Positions 1-12,050 are shown, counted from the first letter of the stretch. The stretch: 64,000 nucleotides of DNA from Phytopythium helicoides (GCA_024867545.1 JANFNE010000011.1:868001-932000); one strand, 5' to 3'. A program made the numbers and translations. The notes: generated by a model from the sequence alone, not told the origin.

Positions 1-29
1 CGCGAGCCCGCGCAGAGGACGCCACTCAC

Positions 30-266
30 GATGCTGATGCCCTTCATGCCCGTCTTGATGGGCGGGTTGTACTTGGGCACGGCGTTGAGGAACTTCTTGA
101 CGGACTCGGGCTCGTCCACCGCCTCCTCCTTGGGCACGTCCATCTCATCGTCGTCCTCGGCGTCGTCCGCGGACACGCCGAAGCAGCGGAAGGCCAAGCG
201 CAGCGGCCGCGGGGCCGCCGCCGCCTGCAGCGCGCGCACCTGCGTCTGCAGTTTCCTCGCCAGCAT
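30..266 (-). CDS. First exon of a probable mitochondrial protein (partial)
   Basis: A 79-codon exon starts at ATG 266 and is followed by a good donor (GTGAGT) reading down from position 29, so the rest lies beyond the window start. The first 30 residues are rich in Arg, Ala and Leu with no acidic residue (start MLARKLQTQVRAL), which is typical of a mitochondrial presequence. An acidic stretch follows (DDAEDDDEMD), then a conserved-looking segment (KKFLNAVPKYNPPIKTG). I do not recognise the family. Codon use is strongly GC3-rich like neighbouring genes, and this frame, not the overlapping ones, has sensible composition. Alternative: a coincidental open frame, judged unlikely because of the donor site and presequence. 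Confidence 0.5.
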
Positions 267-1832
267 CTTCGCTCGGGCGCAGTAGACGGAGCTGGTCGCT
301 TGGCGGCCGATCGGGAAATGCGCAACGGCGACGCGCAGGTGACGAGGGGGGAATCACTGGCGCTCAGTATGCGGCGGCGACACCTACGGTGGGGCACGGG
401 TGCTTGGATGTGCAAGGTTCAGGATTTATGCACCAGGCCGCTTGGGGACAGGGTTGAACCACAAAGCAGAAAATGGTCCCCTATCAAAATGATACGTTCG
501 GGACGTTCGGGATGGATGATAGAGGGGACGCACGGGACGTGAAGAGATATCCTCCAATCGAAAGACGGCAAGTACGATTTTCTGCCCAATCAACACGCTG
601 TTGTAATGTTGAAGCCGTGGTATCCGAGCTTGAAGTCGGCTCACCACTGACCTCGGTGCACACCGCAGTTCTATTGCAGACGGTTTCGCATCGCAACACT
701 CCCTCGTCTTTTACTTGGGCTGCATACGCATCAACAGCGCTGCCCAACACCAACACCAGCGGTAAATTGCAGCGAGCCTTGAGCGGCATACGCATGCAGC
801 AACAGCTCACGTGAAGATGCACAGCTATGTGACCGTGGTGTGCACGCCCGGCAAGGTGTATCCACATCCACACCTGATCAAAAATATCTACCGTTCTGCG
901 TCAGCCACAAGCTGATGTAGAAGGAGGCATGGCATCACCAGCCTCCGCTTCTGTGACAACCTAGAGCTGTCAAAGCCCAACCATGACTAAAATGTAGTGT
1001 TTCTCGGTAAGCGACTCCAACGTGGCTACAAGTGATTGAAGCTTCAATGGAGACACCATCGATCCAGAGCTTGGGTATATTTTCTTCGAAAAATAATGAA
1101 AACCGCTCCAGCTCCTACGTCCCTTTTCACATGATGGTCAATCACATTACCTCGATACTCTACTCATCATTTTTGAGAGCTTTATTGTAAAAAAATTAGT
1201 GCTATTGATAAGAGCTTATTTTTTGTTTTGTTTCCCAATGGTTTTATAATTTTCAAAGGGATATTACGGTTGAGTGGTTGGAAGTCAACATACACAAGTC
1301 AAAAGTCCAACAATTTGAATATCTCGCAGATCGCACACATTTGCTCCACCTTCTCAAGTCCACATTGAATGAAGCCATCAGCCCTGCTGGCTTCTTGCCG
1401 AGCACAGGGGATGTGAATTGGCAACAACTCCGTGCGTGACTAGTTGCACGCTTTCAACTGAATCTTTCCGTCCCTCGTGTCCCTTATCAAGCATCCCCAA
1501 CGTCAGCTTGAAGCTGAATAATGTCACACTTTGACGCGGCGCGACGATTGGCCGAAATGTCGCGCAGGATGATTTCTTCGGTCGCTGCGATTGGCGGATG
1601 CGTCTGACGCGCGCCTCGGATTGGCGCAAAAGGCGCGGCACCTGGGTTCATCGGTCACCTTATCGCGACGCGCCGGACAGCGGACGCGAGCGATCTCCGA
1701 TCGTCAGTTGGCGTTTTCCCCGAGAAAGTGCACCCGATCCAAGCCTCCAGCCGCGCCACGCGTCGCTGCCGTACGCCCCGCCGCCCGCTGCCGCCCTCGA
1801 GCGCCTCTAACCGCGTTGCCTGTAGTGCCGAC
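267..1832. other. Intergenic region, no supported gene
   Basis: The open frames here are short, overlapping and lack recognisable domains. Positions about 1000-1400 are AT-rich compared with the flanks. From about 1550 the sequence becomes GC-rich and is probably the promoter and 5' leader of the villin/gelsolin gene starting at 1833. I see no repeats or RNA genes. Confidence 0.4.
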
Positions 1833-4666
1833 ATGTCGATCGACCCCGCGTTCGTGGACGCCGGAAAGAAGGAGGGCCTCGAGGCCTGGCGCATCGAGGC
1901 GCTGCAGCCTGTGCCGCTGCCGGCCAGCGAGCTCGGCAAGGTGCACAGCGGCGACAGCTACATCTTCCTGAGCACCGTGGGCGGCAAGGGGTGCGTCTCG
2001 CAGCTCTGCGGATGGAGATCCTTCGAGGGGAAGCCTGCTGACGCCTTGCTTTGCGTGACGCTGCAGCGGCTTCACGCACAACATCCACTTCTGGCTCGGC
2101 AAGGAGACGTCGGCGGACGAGAGCGGCGTGGCCGCGTACAAGTCGGTCGAGCTCGACGAGGCGCTCGGCGGCAGCCCCGTGCAGCACCGCGAGTGCCAGG
2201 GCTACGAGTCGGTGGGTTCGCACCCGTGGTTACTTCAACCGCAACTTGTATCAGACCTCTCACATTTCCCCCTCTGTGATCCTCGTGAGCAGGAGCTGTT
2301 CATGTCGTACTTCAAGCGCAACGGACTCACGTACCTCGAGGGCGGCATCGCCAGCGGCTTCAACGAGGTCAAGCGCGACGAGTACCCCACGATCCTGTAC
2401 CAGATCAAGGGCAAGCGCACCGTGCGCGTCAGCCAGGTCGCGCTCTCGAGCGCCTCGCTCAACACGGACGATGTCTTCGTCCTGGACGCTGGCCTTGAGC
2501 TGTACGTGTACAACGGCAAGACCGCGAATCGCCAGGAGAAGGCCAAGGGCCTTGAGTTTGTGCGCAAGATCAACAACGAGGACCGCGGTGCCCGCGCGAA
2601 CATCACTTTCATCGACGAGGACCCGAAGAACGCTGCGTTTTGGGAGGCGCTCGGTGGATACATTGAAGTGACCCACAGTGGTGGCAATGATGAGTCGTTC
2701 GAGCGCCTCGCCAAGCAGAGCACTACGCTGCTGCACGTCAGCGACTCGTCGAGCGACCTTCAAGTGGAGAACGTGACCCCGTCGTCGGGTGTGCTGACCA
2801 AGGATCTGCTGAAGGCGGAGGACGTGTTCATTGTCGATACCGGCGCGGAAGTGTTTGTCTGGATTGGCAAGAATGCCTCCCCCGGTGAGCGCCGCAATGC
2901 CGTCACGGTTGCTACGAACTACCTGTCGAAGAACCATCGCTCTTCTCGCACGCCGGTCACGCGTGTGATCCAAGAGGGCGAGCCTCCTGCATTCACGGCT
3001 CTCTTCAAGTCGTGGACGTCCCCGAAGGCGCTCTTGAACTTTGGCAGCCACGTCAGCCAGGGTGTTGCTGTTACCTCGCAGAAGTCGCTTGATGTGAGCT
3101 CGCTGGTTGCGCCTGCGCAGACAGAGGACGACATCGGTGTGGATCCCAACCACGAGGGCAAGCACGAGGTGACTGTGTGGCGCATCGAGGACTTTGCGAA
3201 GGTTGAGGTCCCGCAGGAGCTGCACGGACATTTCTTTGGCGGCGACAGCTACATTGTCCTCCATACTGTCACGCCTCCGAGCGGCAAGCCGGCCGAAGTC
3301 ATCTACTTCTGGCAGGGGCGTGATTCGACGACGGACGAGAAGGGTGCATCTGCGCTGCTGGCCAAGGAGCTCGATGACCACCTGGGTGGCTCTCCGGTGC
3401 AGGTGCGCGTCGTCCAGGGCAAGGAGCCTGCGCACTTCCGCGCGCTCTTCCACGGCAGGATGATCGTTCACTCTGGCGGAAAGGCCAGCGGATTCACGAA
3501 CCGCGACGACTCGGACTCGTATGATACCGACGGAGTGTCGCTGTTCCACGTGAAGGGCTCGAACGCGGAGAACACGGTCGCCTCGCAGGTCGAGGAGGTT
3601 GCTTCCAGCCTGAGCTCTGGCGACTGCTTCATCCTCGTCACTCCCTCAACCGTGTTCGAGTGGCAGGGCTCTGGCAGCAGTGAAACGGAGCGCAGCGTTG
3701 CGTCCAGCATTGCTGCCTCCCTGAAGAAGAGCCGCTCGAGCGTCGTTGTCCAGGAGGGCGACGAGCCTGCGGAGTTCTGGGACACGCTTGGCGGCAAGGG
3801 CGACTACGCCAAGACCAAGCATTTGGATGAGGTTCCGCACGAGCCGCGTCTGTTCCACTGCTCGAACATGTACGGCTACTTCGACGCCCACGAGATCGTC
3901 AACTTTGCGCAAGACGACCTGAACGTGGATGACGTGTTCCTGCTGGACACGTACACGTCGCTGTATGTGTGGATCGGCTCCGGCGCGAACGAGTCTGAGA
4001 AGCGCGAGGCCGCTGCGCTTGCCACTAAGTACCTTGAGCTTGCCAAGAGTGACGGACGTGGCAGCGGTACCCCCATCATCACGGTGTACTCTAACCAGGA
4101 GCCACCAATGTTCACGAGCAACTTCTTGGCTTGGGACCGCGAGCTTTTCTCCAAGAACGAGTTCGTGGACCCGTACGAGGCGCGACTGAAGAAGCTCAAG
4201 GAGGAGAAGGAGAAGAACGCTCCCAAGGACCTTCCGGGTACCTTCACAAACGCCGCCGCAGCGGTTTCCGAGCCCGCACCGACGCCTGCAGCGACGCCTG
4301 CTCCGGCGCCGAAGCCGACCCCGGCTGCTGCTCCTGCGGCACCTCCTGCTCCGGCTGCGGCGCCTGCCAAGTCTGCGCCGAGCGGAGGCAACCAGACGTA
4401 CACGTACAATGAGCTTGTTGCTGGTGTCGAGGGCATTGACATCACTGCCAAGGAGGTGCGTGGGCATGAGACCAACAACACAGTCGAGGCGCCACAGGCG
4501 TGCTGCTGTTCGCTCAGCTAACGCTCTTTTGCCTCTTGTGTGTGCCGCACAGACGTACCTTTCGGATGCTGAGTTTTCTACCGTTGTCGGAATGAGCAAG
4601 GCTGAATTTGCGGACCTTCCCAAGTGGAAGCAGCAGTCCAAGAAGAAGGAGCTTGGCCTCTTCTAA
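1833..4666 (+). CDS. Villin/gelsolin-family actin-binding protein with headpiece
   Basis: Inferred exons are 1833-1990, 2067-2211, 2293-4455 and 4553-4666, giving 859 residues; the introns are 76, 81 and 97 bp and all phases fit. Six gelsolin-like repeats can be followed: G1 starts [14 protein letters not shown] and contains [13 protein letters not shown]4 starts [10 protein letters not shown] with [10 protein letters not shown], and G6 has [15 protein letters not shown] Pro/Ala-rich linker then leads to a villin headpiece ([30 protein letters not shown]), whose KKExGLF end is the F-actin contact in this family. The protein should cap, sever or bundle actin filaments under Ca2+ control in the cytosol (family knowledge). 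The second intron is a multiple of three, so the frame reads through it, but the gelsolin motif continues only after splicing. There is no frameshift in 2.6 kb of coding sequence. Confidence 0.93.
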
Positions 4667-5069
4667 ACCCACGACTGCTTGCATATAGCTGACATGATAC
4701 CTGGGCTTCCTCCCCCACCGTGGCTCTGGAGCGATTGCAGCCAGTGGGCGTGATGAATTTGATCTTGAAGGGCGCCGAGAACTCCTGGCCCCACCCAGAC
4801 TGTAACCAGATGTGCAGAATGGATGACTTTCACACTAGAATTGCGTCCTCTTCAGCTCCAAACTCCTGTATGCATGTCGTCGCTGTTTGCTTGCAAACCG
4901 GTTCCATAGGTTCCTTGCAGCACCGGGCCGGGGACCAGAATGAGCTGTTTTCACAACCACAGATCCTTCGCCTCATCCATGATGAGTGTTGCTACATGTA
5001 AGGGGACGCTTGCGATGACTGACGTCATGATCTCATTTTTCCGATTTCCAGGCAACGGAGCAGGACGCC
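4667..5069. other. Intergenic spacer between gelsolin and acetyltransferase genes
   Basis: This holds the 3' region of the villin/gelsolin gene and the upstream region of the LYC1-like gene. Short frames here have no conserved content. No repeat or promoter element is convincing. Confidence 0.4.
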
Positions 5070-6193
5070 ATGGCGCTCGCAGACCGCTTCCGCCTCGTGC
5101 GGCTGACGCGCGAAGACCTCATCATCGCGAGCAAGCGCGTTGATCACCCGCAATGGGGTGCGCCGGGTCTGCTTGGACTTGACATGGAGCAGTACCAAGA
5201 GAAGGAGCGGCTGCAGCGAGAGACGGCGTTCGCCAAGCGTGGGTCGATGTACTGGGCGCTGGTAGACCGCAACCCGGGAGATACGAGCGATACCGATGAT
5301 GATGCGGGTCTGAACATCGAGACCGTCGCCTTTCACTGTCTATGCAAGACGTATCGCTTTGACTGCGCGTTTCAATCGAAGACGGGAGAGCTGAAGCGTG
5401 GATATGCGTTCCAGGTAGGCTCGGTGTTCACTCGCCCCGAGTCTCGAGGGCAAGGGCTGGCATCGTTCTTCTGGGACTCGTACGTGACAAACTCGCGCAG
5501 CAGCCAGGAGCGCTAGTGTCAGCGCTGTATTCCATCATTGGTGCCTCGTTCTACGACAAGCTTGGCTGGCGACTGTACCCTTCGACTATCGCCACTCTCG
5601 ATCCTGCAAATACCGCCAATGTTGCTGCAATCGAGTCGACTCCTAGACTGCAAGAAGAGGCGCTCTTTCTGGATGATCGATTGGACACTATCCTTGCATC
5701 AGACAACGAGAAGCTCGTGCAACAGCTCAGTGAGGGTTTGTACGACGGCAAGGATGCGTTTGCGCTTCTCCCGTCGCGGGACTCGGTCGAGTGGCAGTTC
5801 TGCGTCGGCGCACATTATGCTCGCGCTCACAAGTACGCGGAAATCCCGAATCAGTGCGGCGTCAAGTTGTCCGACTCGGAGGCGTTTGTTGTGTGGTGCC
5901 ACAACGTCAAGGAGATGGCACTTTACATTGTGCGAGCTGAGTTTGGAAGTGACAGCTCTGCGGCTGTGCAGCTGCTGGCGGCTGCGCTGCGAGAAGCTCG
6001 CAAGTTCAATTTCCAGAAAGTGGTGATCTGGAATCCACCCGAGGTCTTGCACTCCGAGGCGGTGCTCAGACAGCTCAGTGTGAACCATGCCACCCGAGAA
6101 ATGTCGTGCTCGAGTGCCATTGTGTTTGGTGGAGCCAATAATCGCGACGACCTTCCGGTATGGCTCGCGAACGAGCGCTTTTCATGGGTGTAG
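5070..6193 (+). CDS. LYC1-like GNAT acetyltransferase, one apparent 1-nt deletion
   Basis: Two abutting frames (5070-5516, then the other frame from about 5471 to 6193) make one protein of about 373 residues. The first half has the GNAT acetyl-CoA segment (VGSVFTRPESRGQGLASFF) and the second begins with the LYC1 hallmark SALYSIIGASFYDKLGWRLY. Alignment to the second copy at 9703-10839 (GLATYF...AVVSILYSDIGPTYYDRLGWRLY) shows that a single missing base near 5471 splits the frame; in the shifted frame residues before SALYS read LAQQPGALV, matching the copy's AKLENAVV. Yeast Lyc1 is a lysine N6-acetyltransferase, so small-amine or lysine acetylation is the likely role, but the substrate is unknown. 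The C-terminus ends VWLANERFSWV, as in the other copy. The break may be an assembly error or a recent mutation. Confidence 0.75.
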
Positions 6194-6862
6194 ACCTCCG
6201 TTCGTAGCCGCTGTTGAAGTTCATGGCATGAATCAACACGGGAACTTTTGCCAACTCTCGTCAACTTGAACCACCGCCGTTGTTGGCAAGCGTTTCGAGC
6301 GCCATTATCTCTGTGGTTCACCAACTCACCGCGATTCTCATGTTGCAGCTAACTGGGCCACCAAGACATTTGCATTCCAGCCGGGCTTATCGACGCGTCG
6401 GTGTCGACTGTTGATGGGGGCCGAGGCACACAAGGACAACGCAGGCAAAGCAGCACGACAACGCCGAGGCTACTTCTAGGTTCTGTCTCACGTTCGACGA
6501 CGATATCCCAGCGTCTAGTGTGTCAAAAGCTGCTAATCGGCTGCGCAAATGCGCAAGATGCACTGCTGACTAGGGCTTGGAGGTCTGATAATGCAAGTTG
6601 TCGACGAGCTCCGCTCCAGTGAAGCTACTTGTCCAACTCGATGTGACAATGAGGTCTCGGCAGCTTCGTTGCGCTTCGTCTCGTGCGCTGCAGTGTTGAG
6701 CTTTAACTCCTCCTCATTGCCTAGAGCAGCAATGGCGGGGTCTTTGCTCTGCGGTGCTGGCGACGCGCACACAGCAAACTGTTCGACCCATTCGATCTTC
6801 TGCGATCTCCTGCCGAGGCGCACTGCTTCTCCACTCAACCAGGTCATTCCAGCTAGCCAGTT
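6194..6862. other. Intergenic region upstream of the GH81 gene
   Basis: No conserved open frame. It contains the 3' end region of the LYC1-like gene and the promoter of the glucanase. The only specific element seen is an initiator-like motif near its end, listed separately. Confidence 0.4.
6844..6850 (+). promoter_or_regulatory. Initiator-like TCATTCC motif before GH81 gene
   Basis: TCATTCC lies 12 bases before the GH81 start codon. The oomycete core initiator consensus begins TCATTYYNC; the match covers the first seven positions and fails at the following C. It would imply a very short 5' leader. The motif is short enough to occur by chance. Confidence 0.3.
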
Positions 6863-9259
6863 ATGAGGTTCCCAGCGTTTCATGCAGTCGGGTCTGCTGT
6901 ATTGCTCCAACAGCTAGCCAGGCACGTCGCCAATGCACAAGCTCCGGTCGCGTCAAGTTCCGGAACAGGATCTCGGTGGGATGCAATGGCGGTCACTGGA
7001 GTCGTCAACGCGGCCGTCGGAGATTGGAGTTCGTCGCCGACTGTCAACAACTCGAGTGGCTCATCCTCCCACACTCATGAACCTCCTGCCGGAGAAACTA
7101 ATGGATCATCCGTGCTTGAGTCTACATCGTGGGGAGCAGGTGCACCGGGTGCTGATCTCGTTCAGACTACCGACGCCATGAACAACCTGTGCCCTCCGCA
7201 GAACGTTGACCCGGCTGCTATTGCCAACCGTGCGCTGCCAACAAACAATTGGTGGGGCAACTTGATCGCGTTCGACAAGCCTGGAGCCGCTGTTCAGCCC
7301 ATCTGGTCGAATCCGTTCATGCTTCAAGCTGTGGTTGATCAGGCTCCATTCGGCCTCTCGATCACGTACCCGTATCGCTACCGATTCGGTGGCGGCAGCT
7401 CTGGCAACAGCGATGCCATCAAGTTCTACGCTCACGGGCTCGTGCGTGAAGTGGTGATGACAGCTTCTGAATTTGCGTCAAGCAAGCCGAGCTTCAAGGT
7501 CACGGACTGGGCGGACCAAGGCGTGAGTGTCCAATTCCAAGTTGGTGCCGGTGCAATGACCTCGGATCTCGTCACCGGTATGGTCTATGCGTCAACCAAA
7601 TATTCAAACGGACTTTCGCCTCGCCTTGAGCTAAGCTCAGCCATTCTCACCGTCAATGGCCAGACGCCAACCGACAGAGTCACCCAGTCTCGTTTCGAGA
7701 TCGTCACCAATGCTGGCACCAAGTGGGTTCTCTACTCGTTGACGCCCGATGGTCGAGCAGACAAGCAAGTGACACTGAGAGCAGACAATGGATCAGCCCT
7801 GAAAAGTGATAGCCCATTCGACGGTATCCTCCGTCTCGCACTCGCCACTGACGACTCGTGGATGCCCTCACTCGACAAATACAAGTCCTGCATCGTCCAG
7901 AGTGGATCCGTCTCCTTCACAGACGACTCGACGTACGCGTTCAACTGGAAAACAATGGGTGATTGCTCCAGCGGACTGCTGCACTTCGCCATGCCGCACC
8001 ACACGACCACCATCGATACGTCGAGCGGCGTCTCCAAGGTCAACGGCATGTCGGCGTACTCGACGACGCGCGGTATCTTCGACGCCTACACAACACCTCC
8101 GAACGCTCCGACGGTGTGGAACATGCGTGAGACGCAAGATGTGCCATCTGACTTTTACCCTCCGCGCAAGCTGGATGCAGCCACCGTGCAACAGCAGCGT
8201 ATTCTTGATCACTTGCGCGACGACATCAATGCGAACTGGGATATCCCGATTGGCGGCAGCTACTACTTCAACGGCAAGGCGGCTCAGAAGTACGCTTCTC
8301 TGTGTCTCATGGCGAACGACGCGGCTGTCGTCGGTGGAGACCGCAGCCTGTTCTCGACATGCATCAGCAAGCTGCGCAACATCATGGCGCCGTACCTGAG
8401 CAACTCGTGGACGTACAAGCTGCAGTACGACCGCGTGTACGGCGGCATCGTGAGCTCCGAGGGTTTCGTCAAGAACGACATGAACGCAGACTTTGGCAAC
8501 ACCATGTACAACGACCACCATTTCCACTACGGCTACTGGGTGCACACGGCGGCGCTCATCAACTTCTTGGACCCTTCGTGGTCGGAGATCCCGCGGCTGA
8601 ATACCATGACGGAGCTGCTGATCCGCGACGTCGCCAACTCGGACGCGAGCGACCGATTCTTCCCGCGCTTCCGGTCGTTCGACTGGTTCCGCGGTCACTC
8701 GTACTCACACGGTGTGTCTCCGTTCGCGGATGGCAAGGACCAGGAGAGCACGTCGGAGGACATCAACTTTTCGTTCGGACTACACATGTACGGGAAGGTG
8801 ACCAACAACGCACAGCTTGCCATGGTGGGGAAGCTCATGGCGCGCGTGAATGCGCACGCGATCCAGACGTACTTCCTCGTGGAGGACCAGAACCAGATCC
8901 ACCCAGCCAACTTTCGGCCCAACAAGGTCACGGGCATCTTCTTTGACAACAAGGTGGACTACGCGACGTGGTTCAGTCCCGAGAAGTACTGCATCCACGG
9001 CATCCAGATGCTCCCCGTGTCGGCTGTCACGCCGTTCGTGCGCTCGCAGCAGTTTGTGCGCGAGGAGTGGGACGGGGTGCTGTCCAAGCAGCCGATCGTG
9101 ACGAGTGAAGACTTGACGAACGCGTGGCTGTCGATCTTGTACTCTAGCTACGCGATCGTGAACAAGGCCAAGGCGATGGACGTGCTGCAGCGCGTCAAGA
9201 TGGACGACGGGCTGACTCGGTCGTGGGCGCTGTACATGGCTGCCTCGATCGGCAACTAA
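6863..9259 (+). CDS. Secreted GH81 endo-1,3-beta-glucanase
   Basis: A single uninterrupted exon of 798 residues. The first about 27 residues look like a secretion signal, although the hydrophobic core is modest (GSAVLLQQLARHVANAQA). Family GH81 motifs follow: NRALPTNNWWGNL near residue 120, the catalytic-core Asp region YNDHHFHYGYWVHTAAL, the glycine-rich FDWFRGHSYSHGVSPF, then KDQESTSEDINFSFG with the two acidic residues expected for the catalytic general base, and CIHGIQMLPVSAVTPF near the C-terminus. GH81 enzymes cut beta-1,3-glucans by an inverting mechanism. Oomycete walls are beta-1,3/1,6-glucan, so roles in remodelling its own wall or feeding on host or fungal callose are both possible. 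Length fits the family. There are no frameshifts. Confidence 0.95.
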   Translation: MRFPAFHAVGSAVLLQQLARHVANAQAPVASSSGTGSRWDAMAVTGVVNAAVGDWSSSPTVNNSSGSSSHTHEPPAGETNGSSVLESTSWGAGAPGADLVQTTDAMNNLCPPQNVDPAAIANRALPTNNWWGNLIAFDKPGAAVQPIWSNPFMLQAVVDQAPFGLSITYPYRYRFGGGSSGNSDAIKFYAHGLVREVVMTASEFASSKPSFKVTDWADQGVSVQFQVGAGAMTSDLVTGMVYASTKYSNGLSPRLELSSAILTVNGQTPTDRVTQSRFEIVTNAGTKWVLYSLTPDGRADKQVTLRADNGSALKSDSPFDGILRLALATDDSWMPSLDKYKSCIVQSGSVSFTDDSTYAFNWKTMGDCSSGLLHFAMPHHTTTIDTSSGVSKVNGMSAYSTTRGIFDAYTTPPNAPTVWNMRETQDVPSDFYPPRKLDAATVQQQRILDHLRDDINANWDIPIGGSYYFNGKAAQKYASLCLMANDAAVVGGDRSLFSTCISKLRNIMAPYLSNSWTYKLQYDRVYGGIVSSEGFVKNDMNADFGNTMYNDHHFHYGYWVHTAALINFLDPSWSEIPRLNTMTELLIRDVANSDASDRFFPRFRSFDWFRGHSYSHGVSPFADGKDQESTSEDINFSFGLHMYGKVTNNAQLAMVGKLMARVNAHAIQTYFLVEDQNQIHPANFRPNKVTGIFFDNKVDYATWFSPEKYCIHGIQMLPVSAVTPFVRSQQFVREEWDGVLSKQPIVTSEDLTNAWLSILYSSYAIVNKAKAMDVLQRVKMDDGLTRSWALYMAASIGN

Positions 9260-9702
9260 TTCGGGGCGCTATTTCAGCGTTGATCTCGGTTATTGCCAAA
9301 AAGCACCCGGATAGTCTTCACTCGTGTGAAAGTCGACGCTGAATGATTTGACTGGATGAATTGATGGTTGATACGATTTCTGAAAGCCTATGTAGTTGCT
9401 TGCTACGTCTGATTTACTACTCCTTGTTACACATTCGTGCGATCAAGATGATGTTATCGATAGCATAGCTCACTCGAGCATGTCGACTCAGCAATTTGAG
9501 TACGAGCACATCGAAAATTTCCAATGCAAATGTTGACTACTGTGTCATATCCGAATAGTTTCAAATGGCTTGGATGGGTCATTTTGGACACTCGGAATGA
9601 CGATAGGACTCCATGGCAGAGCAAGTTTTTCATCAACCATTTTGTAAACCGTTCCGCCGAGTTTGCGGCACTGTTCCCCAATCGTGCAGACGCTGATTAG
9701 AC
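9260..9702. other. Intergenic region, AT-rich, no gene seen
   Basis: Convergent 3' regions of the GH81 gene (+) and the second LYC1-like copy (-). A 75-codon minus-strand open frame at 9454-9681 has no recognisable content. Confidence 0.4.
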
Positions 9703-10839
9703 CTACACCCAGGCGTATTTCTCGTTTGCGAGCCAGACAGCTAGGAGCTGAGATGCGTTTTCAGCGTGTGGCTGACCGAGGATCATAGCGCTGGAAAGCG
9801 AATCTTCGCGCTCGGAGAGAGCAACTTGAAGATCCTTCAGAACGCCATCGTTGAGCAGAACTTCGGTGGGTTCCAGACTGCAACTTTACTCAGCTTGAAC
9901 TTGCGCGCTTCTTGCAAAGCTGCAACGAGTAACACACGAATAGCATCCTTATCCTCGCCAAAGCGAGCTCGAACGATGTAGAGAGTTGACTCCTTGAGAT
10001 TGTGGCACCAAACGATGAAGGCGTCGGCTCCAAGAAGCCGCAAGCCACATTGAGTTGGGGCTTCATCAAATCCGCGAATATCGGCGTAGTGCACGCCAAT
10101 ACAGAACTGCCACTCGATTGAGTCTCGGGTGGGTAGCACCACAAAAGCTTCTTGGCCAGCAAATTCGTCTCCTCTCAGCTGATTGATCAACCGCTCGTTG
10201 TCTGACGCTAGGAACTCACCCAGCTTGCCGTCAAGGTAGAGCTTCTCCTGGGTGTACCCAGATGCTGCATCGACAGCCACAACCTTGGAGTTCTTCGGGT
10301 CGTCGAGGTCCAGCGTGGCCATCGTTGATGGATAGAGCCTCCACCCGAGGCGGTCATAGTACGTCGGCCCAATGTCCGAGTACAAAATGGACACGACCGC
10401 GTTCTCTAGCTTGGCCATGCGAATCCCAACTTGCGTAAGGAAATAGGTTGCGAGCCCTTGCTTGCGGAACGCCGGCAGAGTGAACACTGAAGCAATGTGA
10501 TGCGAAAACCCCCTGACAATCTCGCCCGAGCGCCGGCGCAGCACGCAGTCGAACATGTGGCTCTCGCAGTGGCAAACGATCAAGATCCACCCCCGGCACA
10601 AGCCCCGCGTCGCTCTCATCGTCCGCTGCTGGGGAGGCTTCGTCTCGCTGGACCAGCGCCCAGAAGATCGACCCGCGCCGCGAATGCGCGGTCTGGCGCT
10701 GCAGCTGCTCCTTGAGCTGGTACTGCGCCAGGTCCAGCGCCGGCGCACCCCACTGCTCGAAGTCGTCGCGCTTGCACTGCACCTTGAGCTCCTCGCGCGT
10801 GAGCTTCACCACGCGGAACTTGGCGGCGACGTCGTCCAT
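9703..10839 (-). pseudogene. Second LYC1-like acetyltransferase copy with two frameshifts
   Basis: Reading from ATG 10839, the protein begins MDDVAAKFRVVKLTREELKV and matches the gene at 5070-6193 along its whole length. Two single-base changes break it. One is an apparent extra base in a run of five Cs at 10589-10593 (plus-strand view), after which the frame resumes as ILIVCHCESHMFDC. The other is near 9858, where the main frame ends early (NPPKFCSTMAF), while the shifted frame continues as LLNDGVLKDLQVALSE and ends AVWLANEKYAWV at the TAG 9703-9705, like the other copy. The GNAT core (FRKQGLATYF) and LGWRLYPS motif are kept. The two copies lie on opposite strands about 3.5 kb apart with GH81 between them. 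It is either a decaying duplicate or a gene with assembly indels. Confidence 0.7.
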
Positions 10840-11057
10840 CCTTCCTCTACGATCTTCGCCCCTATTTGTAGTATGCGCAAACCTGTGACTAGGCGTGCTC
10901 AGGATTTCAAGGCTACGATGGCATGGACTGGGATGCCAGCTGCAAGAACGACCTCCACACGCGAGTGCAAATACCAAACGCCTGCTTGCATTGCATTAGA
11001 TGGGCTACCTGACTCGCTTGACCGGACCTTGCGAACGAAATGGAGACTTGATTTGAC

Positions 11058-12050
11058 TCACGGGGACGCTTGCGGCGGCTTGTTGGCAAAGAGCCGAGCG
11101 ATCCGCTCTTGAACACGAGCCTCCTGAGCGCGGCGAGCCTCTGCGATCGCGTCCTGGATCAGCTTGGACGACTGGCGGCGTGTGTGAGCGAGTGGCGCGG
11201 CACTGCGCGGGGAGATCGGAGGTGTGCTGACAGGGGACGCCGCGCCAGTAACTCGAACTGGAGACGGGGGCTTGACCACGTGGAAGCCCTCGTCAACCTC
11301 GCTATCAGCGGAGCTCGAGTCTGCCTGCGGTCGCATGTCGCTCTCCGAGTCGGCCTCGTTGTCGGCTTCGTTGGCGGCGTCCGTCTCGGCCGCCTCGTCT
11401 TCCGACTGCTCATACAAGAAAGCCCCCTCGTCGATCTTGGCGGCCTTTTTGGCGGCGCCAGCGCCATCAACGGAGAGCGCGTTGTACTTGCGGTGTAGGC
11501 GCGTGAAGAGCAGTTCCTCGTTGCCGTCGTACTTGAGGACCAGCGTGTCGACCTCCTTAAGCTTGGCAGGGTTGTGCTTGGCGTAGAACGCGCGCAGTCG
11601 CTGGCTGAAGGAGCACCACACGAGCTGTCAGCATCAGCCACACGAAAGAGCAAACGACTACGAGAAAGCGCACCGAAAGCGCTCCTGCTTGGGGTCGCCT
11701 CGGAAGAAGAGGTTGAGCACCCAGAGCGCGGCGAAGCAGACGACGGTGCCGAGCTGGAAGAGCTGCTTCTGCGCCTCGACCTGCTCGCCCACCTGCTTGC
11801 GGTCGCGGTCCCTGGCGAGGAAGAGCGCCCAGCACGCACCCTGCACGAGCGCCACGAGCACCGACAGCCACAGGCGGCAGGACGCGTGCACGGCGATCCA
11901 TATCGTGCCCATCGTGAGCAGGAAGCGCACGACCTGCACCTGCATGTCGGTCCCCTGCTCGCCCGCCAGCTGCAGCAGCGCCTCCGGCTGCCAGTAGAGA
12001 GCCACGAGCGCGGCCAGGAAGGCCACCTTGACGGGCGCGGGCACCTGCAT
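11058..12050 (-). CDS. Four-TM membrane protein with a charged cytosolic tail
   Basis: Two exons, 12050-11674 and 11604-11058, are joined by a 69-bp intron (donor GTGCGC, acceptor CTTCAG), giving 307 residues. Exon 1 encodes four hydrophobic segments, roughly residues 7-28, 40-58, 62-80 and 100-118. After the splice comes a compact conserved-looking block (FYAKHNPAKLKEVDTLVLK then YDGNEELLFTRLHRKYNAL), then an acidic, Ser-rich region and a basic helical end (EARRAQEARVQERIARLF). I have seen the NP-x-K-L...YxGxExxLxxxLxxKY pattern in unrelated protist proteins, but cannot name a function. The first-exon overlap with the reverse strand is a shadow. Confidence 0.65.

Noticed and set aside
2212..2292. 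In-frame insertion in gelsolin repeat 1
   Set aside because: The 81-bp stretch has good donor and acceptor sites, and the gelsolin motif is continuous only without it, so it is an intron.
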